Assembly: GCA_016213775.1 (NCBI GenBank)
Contig: JACQZR010000073.1
Span: forward strand, 1-64,000
DNA from: Acidobacteriota bacterium
Lineage (GTDB): Bacteria > Acidobacteriota > Terriglobia > Bryobacterales > Bryobacteraceae
DNA length: 64,000 nt
Direction: 5' to 3'
Under the pieces are notes generated by a model. The model was not told the DNA's origin. It did not search any database and saw only the letters and a program-made list of their open reading frames with translations. Within the stretch, counting starts at the first letter, position 1, and each line of letters opens with the position of its first letter. The translations under genes and the position numbers were made by a program. Positions 18,114 through 25,904 of the stretch are shown here, one piece after another.

Positions 18114-19172
18114 TTAAGCGCCCCGGCCCTTGCTTGCGGGGGCCGCGGGAGCGACGGCTGTTTCTTCGGCGGGCGCGCCGTTGAGGCCCAGGATGCGGCG
18201 GAGGTCGGTATCGATGGATGCAGCCGCGTCGGCGTGATCGCGCAGGAACTGGCGGGCATTCTCGCGCCCCTGACCGATGCGCTCCGTCTTGTAGCTGTAC
18301 CAGGAGCCGCTTTTCTCGACAAGGCTATTGGCGACGCCGAGGTCGAGCAGGTCGCCTTCCTTGGAGATTCCTTCGCCATAGAGGATGTCGAACTCGGCTT
18401 CGCGAAATGGCGCGGCCAACTTGTTCTTGACGATCTTGACTTTGGTGCGATTGCCGGTTACCGTCTCGCCGTCTTTGAGCGCGGCTATGCGGCGGATGTC
18501 GGCACGCACAGAAGAGTAAAACTTGAGCGCGCGGCCACCGGTGGTGGTTTCCGGATTGCCGAACATGACGCCGATCTTTTCGCGGATCTGGTTGATGAAG
18601 ATCAGACAGGTATTCGATTTGGACACTACGCCCGTGAGTTTGCGCATCGCCTGACTCATGAGGCGCGCCTGGACGCCCATGAAACTGTCACCCATTTCGC
18701 CATCCAATTCGGTTTTGGGAACGAGAGCGGCGACAGAGTCGAGGATCAGGACGTCGATGGACCCGGAGGTGATGAGGGCGTTCGTGATTTCGAGCGCCTG
18801 TTCGGCGTAGTCGGGCTGGGAGACCAGGAGGTTGTCGACATCTACGCCAAGCTTACGCGCATAGAGCGGATCGAGCGCGTGCTCCACATCGATGAAGGCA
18901 GCCATGCCGCCGACCTTCTGAGCTTCGGCCACTACCTGTAAGGCCACGGTCGTCTTACCGGAACTTTCCGGACCGAAGATTTCGGAAATCCGGCCGCGGG
19001 GGAAGCCGCCAGTGCCAAGGGCCCAATCGAGCGAGATGGAACCCGTGGAGATTGTGGCCACCGGAACGAGAGCCTCCTTGGAGCCGAGCCGCACAATGGA
19101 CCCTTTTCCGAACTGTTTCTCAATCTGGCCAAGCGTGGCGGTTAGCACGCGAAGACGTTCTTTTTCATCCAT
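18114..19172 (-). CDS. recA: recombinase RecA
   Basis: The protein has 352 residues, full length. Walker A is GPESSGKTT at residues 67-75, and Walker B ends [13 protein letters not shown]. The family signature [14 protein letters not shown] and the L2 loop region ([20 protein letters not shown]) are intact. The C-terminal tail is Ala-rich. RecA forms the strand-exchange filament and triggers SOS. ATG 19172 has an AGGAG ribosome binding site 9 bp upstream. The 110 bp up to the VWA gene should contain its promoter. Confidence 0.98.
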   Translation of the reverse strand: MDEKERLRVLTATLGQIEKQFGKGSIVRLGSKEALVPVATISTGSISLDWALGTGGFPRGRISEIFGPESSGKTTVALQVVAEAQKVGGMAAFIDVEHALDPLYARKLGVDVDNLLVSQPDYAEQALEITNALITSGSIDVLILDSVAALVPKTELDGEMGDSFMGVQARLMSQAMRKLTGVVSKSNTCLIFINQIREKIGVMFGNPETTTGGRALKFYSSVRADIRRIAALKDGETVTGNRTKVKIVKNKLAAPFREAEFDILYGEGISKEGDLLDLGVANSLVEKSGSWYSYKTERIGQGRENARQFLRDHADAAASIDTDLRRILGLNGAPAEETAVAPAAPASKGRGA

Positions 19173-19224
19173 GGCGGGGTGCTCCTTTGGTCTACGAATT
19201 CTGTACGAGGGAGGTTGAAAAAGC

Positions 19225-19254
19225 TAGTGTAGCACGATAGTGTAAGAATTTACA
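19225..19254 (-). promoter_or_regulatory. repeat cluster upstream of recA, candidate operator
   Basis: About 55-80 bp upstream of the recA start there are two perfect copies of TAGTGTA (19225-19231 and 19238-19244) separated by six bases. They are followed by a palindrome TGTAA-GAAT-TTACA (19241-19254) that overlaps the second copy. The position suits an SOS or other regulator site. No match to a known LexA box could be claimed, so this is a candidate only. Confidence 0.3.
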
Positions 19255-19282
19255 GGTAGGTGCGAGAAAAATTTCCAGAACC

Positions 19283-20194
19283 CTATATTTTCGGGGCAAA
19301 ATAACCCTTGCGTGCGCGAACGACCATGTCCTTACGGTCGTGGACCTTGATGTCGATGCGGTGGAAGAGGCCGTCGGTATGGAGCGGTTCGGGGCGATAG
19401 AGGATACTGTACTGCGAGCGCAGTTCGTTGCTGATGTTTTCAAACGACTGGGCGAGATCTTCCACTTTGAACGGGAACAGCGCCAAGCCGCCTGTTTCCA
19501 CCGCGAGGTAGCGCAGCAATTTATCCCCGTCGGTTTGGATTCGAGTGATGTTGGTGGAGACGGAATAGATGACGACATCCGATTTCTGGGCCATTTCGAG
19601 GGCTTGTTCGCGAGTGACGCGGCTTTGGTTGTCCTCGCCGTCGCTCAGGATGACGATGGCGCGGCGGAACTTGTGTTTCGGCTGATCCTGAATGAGACGG
19701 TCGCGGCAGGATTTATAGATGGCATCGTAGAGGGCGGTGCCACCACCGGGACGAAGACCGCGAACGGCACGGACAAGTTTTTCGTGGTCGTCGGTGAGGT
19801 CGGAGATCATCTCGGCCTCGGTGTCGAAGCTGTAGACGAGCGCGCGGTCCTGGCGTGGACGGAGCAGGCTGTTCAGGAACTCGATGGCTGCTTCCTGTTC
19901 GAACTTGAAGCGATCGCGAACGCTGTTGCTGGTGTCGAGCAGAAGGCCGAGGCGGAGCGGCAGGTCACTCTCGGAACTGAACTCGATGATGTTCTGTTTC
20001 TTCTTGTTCTCGAAAACTTCGAAGTCGTCCTTGGTCAGGTTGGTGACAAAGCGGCCGCGTTTGTCAGAAACCGTGAAGAGTACGTTGACACGGCTGACGT
20101 CCAGCGAGATGCGGCTCTGATCTGGTTGCTGCGCCCAAGCGTACGCACCGAGAGAGGCGGCTATGATAACCAGAAACACGACGAACTTCTTCAT
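19283..20194 (-). CDS. secreted VWA-domain protein, acidobacterial VWFA-related type
   Basis: The protein has 303 residues with a signal peptide (MKKFVVFLVIIAASLGAYAW). After a short beta domain (VNVLFTVSDKRGRFVTNLT, EVFENKKKQNI) a von Willebrand A domain begins, with its MIDAS DxSxS motif near residue 90 (LLDTSNSV), a Thr in GGGTALYD and the Asp of SDGEDNQS. This arrangement, including the KDDFEVFENKK lead-in, is that of the VWFA-related family expanded in Acidobacteria, and so supports the taxonomic call. Such domains bind proteins through Mg2+. The partner is unknown. The gene is followed by recA on the same strand. Confidence 0.85.
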   Translation of the reverse strand: MKKFVVFLVIIAASLGAYAWAQQPDQSRISLDVSRVNVLFTVSDKRGRFVTNLTKDDFEVFENKKKQNIIEFSSESDLPLRLGLLLDTSNSVRDRFKFEQEAAIEFLNSLLRPRQDRALVYSFDTEAEMISDLTDDHEKLVRAVRGLRPGGGTALYDAIYKSCRDRLIQDQPKHKFRRAIVILSDGEDNQSRVTREQALEMAQKSDVVIYSVSTNITRIQTDGDKLLRYLAVETGGLALFPFKVEDLAQSFENISNELRSQYSILYRPEPLHTDGLFHRIDIKVHDRKDMVVRARKGYFAPKI

Positions 20195-20250
20195 TGTTAC
20201 CGGGGAACTCCACTCCGATTGTATCGCAGGTGTGCTGCAACCTCAGTCGC

Positions 20251-22344
20251 TTACATCTTCAACGACTCGCGGAGGAAGGCGAGCATGTCGGTCCACTCGT
20301 CGATGAGTTTGGATTTTGGTTTGCCGGCGCCGTGTCCGGCACTGGTTTCGATGCGGATGAGGATGGGGGCTTTGCCTTCCTGGGCGGCCTGGAGGGCGGC
20401 TCCGTATTTGAAGCTGTGGGAGGGGACGACGCGGTCGTCGTGATCGGCGGTCATGACGAGGGTAGGGGGATACTGCGCGCCTTTGCGGATGTTCTGCAAA
20501 GGGGAGTACTTGAGGAGAGTGGAGAAGTCCTGGGGGTCGTCGGGGTCGCCGTAGTCGGAGGTCCAGGCACGGCCGATGGTGAATTTGTGGAAGCGGAGCA
20601 TGTCCATGACGCCCACCTGGGGGATGGCTGCGCCGAAGAGATCGGGGCGCTGGTTGAGGACAGCGCCGACGAGGAGGCCGCCGTTGCTGGCACCGTTGAT
20701 GGCGAGTTTTTCGCGCGAGGTGTACTTGTTGGCAATGAGCCATTCGCCGGCGGCGATGAAGTCATCAAACACATTCTGCTTGTTTTGTTTCATGCCGGCG
20801 CGATGCCAGTCTTCGCCGTATTCGCCGCCGCCACGGAGATTGACGATGGCGACGATACCGCCCATGTCCATCCAGGCGATGTAGAGGGGAGAGAAGGCGG
20901 GCTTGAGCGAAACGGAGAATCCGCCATAGCCATAGAGGAAAGCGGGGTTGTTGCCGTTCCGCTGGAGGCCCTTACGCGCGGTAAGGAACATGGGGATTTT
21001 CGTGCCATCTTTGCTCGGATAGAAGACCTGCTGGGTTTCGTAGAGCGAGGGATCGAAGGAAAACCTGTCTTCAAAGAGCGGCGTTGCCGTATTCGACTTT
21101 GTTTCGTAGCGGTAGAGGGAAAGCGGCATTGTGTAGCCGGTATAGGCGAAATACTGATCCTGTTCCTGCTGCGGCTGTCCGCTCCACAGTACCGTCCCGA
21201 GGCCCGGCAAAGCCGCTTCGCGAACGAACTTGCCTTCGAGAGTGTATAGGGCGGCAACGTTTTTGGCGTCCCGCAGGTAGAGACAGATGAGGTGTCCGGC
21301 GGACCAGAAGGCCTGTTCCAATTTATCCTTGGATTCGGGGATGATTTCCCTCCAGTTAGCGGGGTCCGGTTGGCGCAGATCGATGGCGATGATACGGCTC
21401 TTGGGCGCGCGGTGCGTGGTGGAGAAATAGACGACGGGACCTTGATTACCGACGGGGATGTACTCCGCGGAATAATCGCCGATCAGGGTGACAAATGGGG
21501 CGCCCGGTTGGCGCAAGTCCTTATAGAAGACCTGCCGTTCGACGCCGGTGCCCTGCCGGGCGAAGACAAACAGGTAACGGCCATCCTGGCTGGTCCAGGG
21601 ATCAAAGCCCCATTCGCGCTTGTCAGGACGTTCGTAGATGAGGGTGTCCTCAGCCTGTTTGGTGCCGGTGCGATGGTAATAGAGCTTGTTGTCGGAATTG
21701 GCGGAGGTGAGGAGATTGGCGTTTTCGGGTTTTGGATAGCGGCCGTAGTAGAAGCCTTTGCTGTCGGCGCTCCATTCGGGATCGCTGAACTTGATCCACT
21801 CGATGTGATCGGCGAGCGGTTTGGCGGTGGCGACGTCGAGAACGTACCAGTCCTGCCAGTCGGAGCCGGCTTTGGCGATGCCGTAGGCGATGAGGCGGCC
21901 GTCGGGACTGGGCTGCCAGGTAGCGATGGCGGTGGTGCCTTCCTTGGACAGAAAATTCGGGTTGAGCAGTTCGCGGGTGAGTCCTGAGGATTCGCGGACG
22001 AAGAGGACGGGCTGGTTCTGGCTGGCCTGCTTGCGCTGATAGAAGAGGCGGCCTCCGCGCTTGACGACAACCGGGGCGTTGGTGGGGTAATTGGTGAGGG
22101 TATCGAGCCGGGTGCGGATGTTGTCACGGCCGGGGAGTTTCGCCAAGTGCTCTTTGGTGTGAGCCACCTGGGACTGGACCCAGGCGCGGGTTTCGGGGGA
22201 GTCGATGTCTTCCATCCAGCGGTAGGGATCGGGAACGCGCACGCCATGAACGTCGTCTATGTGTTCCAGGCGTCTGCCGGTGGGCGGAGGAGCGGCAAAC
22301 ATGTAATTGGCGTTGAGCAGGAAGGCGAGTACAGCGAACTGCAT
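20251..22344 (-). CDS. prolyl oligopeptidase family serine peptidase (S9A)
   Basis: The protein has 697 residues with an N-terminal hydrophobic stretch (MQFAVLAFLLNANYMFAA), so it is probably periplasmic. The front has the S9A lead DPYRWMEDIDSPETRAWVQ and a beta-propeller. The C-terminal alpha/beta hydrolase domain carries the catalytic Ser near residue 552 in NGASNGGLLVGA, the Asp in DHDDRVVPSHSFKY and the His in TSAGHGAG. It cleaves short peptides after proline. The length is normal for the family. The divergent neighbour is the acyltransferase/acyl-ACP synthetase, 52 bp away. Confidence 0.93.
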   Translation of the reverse strand: MQFAVLAFLLNANYMFAAPPPTGRRLEHIDDVHGVRVPDPYRWMEDIDSPETRAWVQSQVAHTKEHLAKLPGRDNIRTRLDTLTNYPTNAPVVVKRGGRLFYQRKQASQNQPVLFVRESSGLTRELLNPNFLSKEGTTAIATWQPSPDGRLIAYGIAKAGSDWQDWYVLDVATAKPLADHIEWIKFSDPEWSADSKGFYYGRYPKPENANLLTSANSDNKLYYHRTGTKQAEDTLIYERPDKREWGFDPWTSQDGRYLFVFARQGTGVERQVFYKDLRQPGAPFVTLIGDYSAEYIPVGNQGPVVYFSTTHRAPKSRIIAIDLRQPDPANWREIIPESKDKLEQAFWSAGHLICLYLRDAKNVAALYTLEGKFVREAALPGLGTVLWSGQPQQEQDQYFAYTGYTMPLSLYRYETKSNTATPLFEDRFSFDPSLYETQQVFYPSKDGTKIPMFLTARKGLQRNGNNPAFLYGYGGFSVSLKPAFSPLYIAWMDMGGIVAIVNLRGGGEYGEDWHRAGMKQNKQNVFDDFIAAGEWLIANKYTSREKLAINGASNGGLLVGAVLNQRPDLFGAAIPQVGVMDMLRFHKFTIGRAWTSDYGDPDDPQDFSTLLKYSPLQNIRKGAQYPPTLVMTADHDDRVVPSHSFKYGAALQAAQEGKAPILIRIETSAGHGAGKPKSKLIDEWTDMLAFLRESLKM

Positions 22345-22396
22345 GAGGCTTATTGTCGCAGAATTACGGTAGAATGACGGGGCTGACGCTATTCAC

Positions 22397-24547
22397 ATGT
22401 TCAAACTGATCGCGCGATGGATACTGCGGTTGATGTTCCGCCTGGAGGTGTGCGGGGAGGCGCCGAAGAAACGGCCGGAAAGGCTGCTGGTGGTGCCCAA
22501 TCACCAATCCTTTTTTGACGGGATACTGATACAGTCCTTTCTGCCCTTGCGAGTGACGTGGGTGATCCACGCACAGATCGGGGCGATGTGGCATTTCAAG
22601 ATCCTGCTGAAGTTCATTCCGCACATACTGGTGGACGCGACGAATCCGATGAGCATGAAGCGGGTGGTGCAGTTGATCGAGACAGGTGCGCCCGTAGGGA
22701 TTTTCCCAGAAGGTCGCATCACGACCACCGGCAGCCTGATGAAGATCTACGACGGGACTGCGTTTCTGGCGGCTCGCACGGGGGCGTCGATACTGCCCGT
22801 ACGGGTGGATGGCGCCAAGCATTCGATATTCGGGCGGTTGAGTGCTCCGCATCCGATTCAGGCGAGGCCGCGGGTGCGGCTGACGTATCTTCCGATGACG
22901 AAGATCGTGATTCCGGAACCGCCCGAGGGCAAGTACTTATCAGCGAAAGTGCGGCGGCGGATGGCGGGCGAATCGATGCGGCAGTTGATGCAACGCAGTG
23001 TGATGGACGCGCGGGTTCCCACCACGCTGTACGACGCGCTGCTGGATGCGGCGGAGTTGTATGGCGAAGAGCGGACCATCATTGAAGACGTGCGGCCGAA
23101 GGTGGACACCTACGCCGATCTGATGAAGGCGACGCTGGCGCTGGGGAGGCTGATCTCGCGACTGGCGGCGGAGGGAGAACACGTAGGCGTACTTCTGCCG
23201 AATGCTGGTCCGGCGGTGGCGGCGATTTTCGGGATGTTCGCGACGCGGCGTATTCCGGCGATGCTCAACTATACGGCGGGTGTGGACGGGATGCAGAGCT
23301 GCATCGAGGCGGCGCGCGTGAAGACGATCGTCAGCTCGCGCGGGTTTGTGGAGAAGGCGAAGTTAGGTGAGAAGCTGGTGCAGTTGAAGGGCGTGCGGGT
23401 TGTCTACCTGGAAGATTTGCGTGGGCAGTTCACGCTGCTGGACAAGCTATGGCTGGTGTTGTGGGCGAAGCGGCATCCGAAGACGCTGCGGCGCGATGTG
23501 AAACCGGGCGATCCGGCGATCGTGCTGTTTACATCCGGATCGGAGGGCAAGCCGAAGGGAGTGGTGCTGTCGCACGACAACATCCTGGCGAATGTGGAGC
23601 AGGCGAAGGCGATGATCGAGTTCTCGTGCAAGGACCGGTTCTTTATGGCGCTGCCGATGTTCCACAGCTTCGGGCTGACGGTGGGAACGATCCTGCCGCT
23701 GATCAACGGCGTACAGATTTTCCTGTATCCGACGCCGTTGCATTACCGCATCATTCCGGAACTCACTTACGATCGCGATTGCACGGTGCTGTTCGGGACG
23801 CCGACATTCTTGAACTACTACGCGCGGTTTGCCAACAGCTATGACTTCTACCGGGTGCGTTACGTGATCGCGGGGGCGGAGAGGCTCAGCGAGGAAGTGC
23901 GGCTGACCTACATGGACCGGTTTGGAGTGCGCATTATAGAAGGCTACGGGGCAACGGAGTGCGCTCCGATTATTGCGGCCAACAGTCCGATGGCGTACCG
24001 GGCAGGGACGGTGGGACAAATTGCGCCGTCGATGGAATCGCGGCTGGTTCCGGTGCAGGGGATCGAGCACGGCGGGCGGCTGCATGTGCGTGGGCCGAAC
24101 GTGATGCTGGGGTATTTGAAGCATGACAAGCCCGGGGTGCTGCAAGCGCCGGAATCGGAGTTCGGACCGGGATGGTATGACACCGGCGACCTTGCCGATA
24201 TTGATGCGGACGGGTATCTGCATATCCTGGGGCGGTTGAAGCGGTTCGCAAAGATCGCGGGGGAGATGGTTTCGCTGGAGGTTGTCGAGCGGATTGCTTC
24301 GGTGGCCTCGCCGAGGCATCAGCACGCAGCGGTTGCGCGCAAGGACGCCAATCGTGGCGAGGTGCTGGTGCTGTATACGGAGGACCGGGGGTTGCGGCGC
24401 GATCAGTTGGTGGAAGCGGCGCGCAGCACGGGAGCGCCGGAGGTGGCGGTGCCACGGAAGATCGAGTACATTGACAAGCTGCCGAAGCTGGGAACGGGCA
24501 AGACGGATTACGTCACGTTGAATTCGCTCGCCACAGCCGCTGCCTGA
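22397..24547 (+). CDS. bifunctional phospholipid acyltransferase / acyl-ACP synthetase (Aas-like)
   Basis: The protein has 716 residues and two enzymes in one chain. The N-terminal 200 residues form a PlsC-type acyltransferase with the H-x4-D motif in NHQSFFDG and FPEGRITTTG. From about residue 230 an AMP-binding adenylating domain follows, with the P-loop LFTSGSEGKPKGVVLSH, YGATECAPII, the YDTGDLADIDADG core and the C-terminal lysine in KLGTGKTDY. This is the E. coli Aas arrangement, which re-acylates lysophospholipids (2-acyl-GPE) using fatty acids activated on ACP. It acts at the inner membrane. It is followed 11 bp later by a UMF1 transporter. Confidence 0.9.
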   Translation: MFKLIARWILRLMFRLEVCGEAPKKRPERLLVVPNHQSFFDGILIQSFLPLRVTWVIHAQIGAMWHFKILLKFIPHILVDATNPMSMKRVVQLIETGAPVGIFPEGRITTTGSLMKIYDGTAFLAARTGASILPVRVDGAKHSIFGRLSAPHPIQARPRVRLTYLPMTKIVIPEPPEGKYLSAKVRRRMAGESMRQLMQRSVMDARVPTTLYDALLDAAELYGEERTIIEDVRPKVDTYADLMKATLALGRLISRLAAEGEHVGVLLPNAGPAVAAIFGMFATRRIPAMLNYTAGVDGMQSCIEAARVKTIVSSRGFVEKAKLGEKLVQLKGVRVVYLEDLRGQFTLLDKLWLVLWAKRHPKTLRRDVKPGDPAIVLFTSGSEGKPKGVVLSHDNILANVEQAKAMIEFSCKDRFFMALPMFHSFGLTVGTILPLINGVQIFLYPTPLHYRIIPELTYDRDCTVLFGTPTFLNYYARFANSYDFYRVRYVIAGAERLSEEVRLTYMDRFGVRIIEGYGATECAPIIAANSPMAYRAGTVGQIAPSMESRLVPVQGIEHGGRLHVRGPNVMLGYLKHDKPGVLQAPESEFGPGWYDTGDLADIDADGYLHILGRLKRFAKIAGEMVSLEVVERIASVASPRHQHAAVARKDANRGEVLVLYTEDRGLRRDQLVEAARSTGAPEVAVPRKIEYIDKLPKLGTGKTDYVTLNSLATAAA

Positions 24548-24558
24548 CGAGACAACGC

Positions 24559-25878
24559 ATGCCGGACTATTCGAAGAAAGAACAACGCGCCTGGTACATG
24601 TACGACTGGGCGAATTCAGCGTTCTACACGACTGTAGTGACGCTGTTTCTTGGCCCTTACCTGACGTCGCTGGCAAAGAACGCGGCGGACGCGCAGGGAC
24701 TGGTGTATCCGTTGGGGATTCCGGTGGCGGCGCAATCGCTGTGGCCGTACATGGTGTCGTTGAGCGTTATGGTGCAGGTGGTGATCCTGCCGGTGTTCGG
24801 AGCGGTGGCCGATTACGGGCATCGCAAACGTGAGTTGATGGGAGCGCTGGCGTTCGTGGGCGCGGGCGCGTCGATGATGATGTTTTTCCTTGAAGGCACG
24901 CGCTATCTGATGGGGTGCGTGCTGTTCCTGGTTGCGAATTCGGCATTCGGGGCGGCGAACGTAGTGTACAACTCGTTTCTGCCGGAGATTGCGCCGCCGG
25001 AGGAGCGGGACAATGTATCGTCGCGAGGGTGGGGATTAGGGTATGTCGGCGGAGGCGTGCTGCTGGTGCTGAACCTGCTGCTCTATGCCAACGCCGAGAA
25101 GCTCGGATTGAATCAGGGGCTGGCGGTGCGGATCAGCCTGCTGTCGGCGGGGCTGTGGTGGGCCGGGTTCACACTGATTCCGCTCAGCGTGTTGAAGAAC
25201 CGGAATCCGCAGAAGAAAGCGCCGGTGGGCGAGAGCTATTTGGGCGCGGCGATGAAGCAGTTGTGGTCGACGGTGAAGGAAGTGTTCCGGCTGCCGCAGA
25301 CGCTGCGGTTCCTCATTGCCTACCTGGTTTATAACGACGCGATTCAGACGATCATCACGCTGGCGTCGCAGTTTGGGCAGGAGGAGTTGAAGTTGCCGGA
25401 GCAGGCGCTGATCACGGCGATTCTGATTGCGCAGTTTGTCGGGGTGGTGGGGGCGCTGTTCTTCAACTGGATCGCGGGACGGATCGGCAACAAATACACA
25501 GTGATGCTGTCGCTGGCGATTTACTGCATCGTGTTGATCTATGTGTATGGGTTCGTTTCCACGGAGATGGAGTTTTATTTTATGGCGGGGGCGATTGGGG
25601 CGATTATGGGAGGCAGCCAGGCGCTGAGCCGGTCTCTGTACTCGTTCATGATTCCGAAGGGACATGAAGCGGAGTACTATTCGATCTACGAAATCAGCGA
25701 TAAGGGAACGAGCTGGTTGGGGCCGCTGTTCTTTGGGCTGGCGCTGCAGTTCACGGGGAATTACCGGATTTCGATTTTGTCGTTGATTCTGTTTTTTGTG
25801 GTGGGACTGGCGGTATTGTGGACGGTGAATGTGCGGGAGGCGGCGCGGGAGGCCGGGAATGCTCCGCCGCCGCGGTAG
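24559..25878 (+). CDS. MFS transporter of the UMF1/Atg22-like family
   Basis: The protein has 439 residues with about 12 membrane segments. The N-terminal RAWYMYDWANSAFYTTVVT is the signature of the UMF1 family, and GGSQALSRSLYSFMIPKGHE near residue 350 is its second signature. A large central loop (KNRNPQKKAPVGESYLGAAM) separates the halves. Bacterial members are mostly uncharacterised; the yeast relative Atg22 exports amino acids. The gene lies 11 bp after the Aas-like gene and was probably co-transcribed with it, which might point to a lipid or fatty-acid related substrate (inference). Confidence 0.88.
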   Translation: MPDYSKKEQRAWYMYDWANSAFYTTVVTLFLGPYLTSLAKNAADAQGLVYPLGIPVAAQSLWPYMVSLSVMVQVVILPVFGAVADYGHRKRELMGALAFVGAGASMMMFFLEGTRYLMGCVLFLVANSAFGAANVVYNSFLPEIAPPEERDNVSSRGWGLGYVGGGVLLVLNLLLYANAEKLGLNQGLAVRISLLSAGLWWAGFTLIPLSVLKNRNPQKKAPVGESYLGAAMKQLWSTVKEVFRLPQTLRFLIAYLVYNDAIQTIITLASQFGQEELKLPEQALITAILIAQFVGVVGALFFNWIAGRIGNKYTVMLSLAIYCIVLIYVYGFVSTEMEFYFMAGAIGAIMGGSQALSRSLYSFMIPKGHEAEYYSIYEISDKGTSWLGPLFFGLALQFTGNYRISILSLILFFVVGLAVLWTVNVREAAREAGNAPPPR

Positions 25879-25904
25879 GAGAACAGAGCCGCGAGGTATT
25901 TGGG

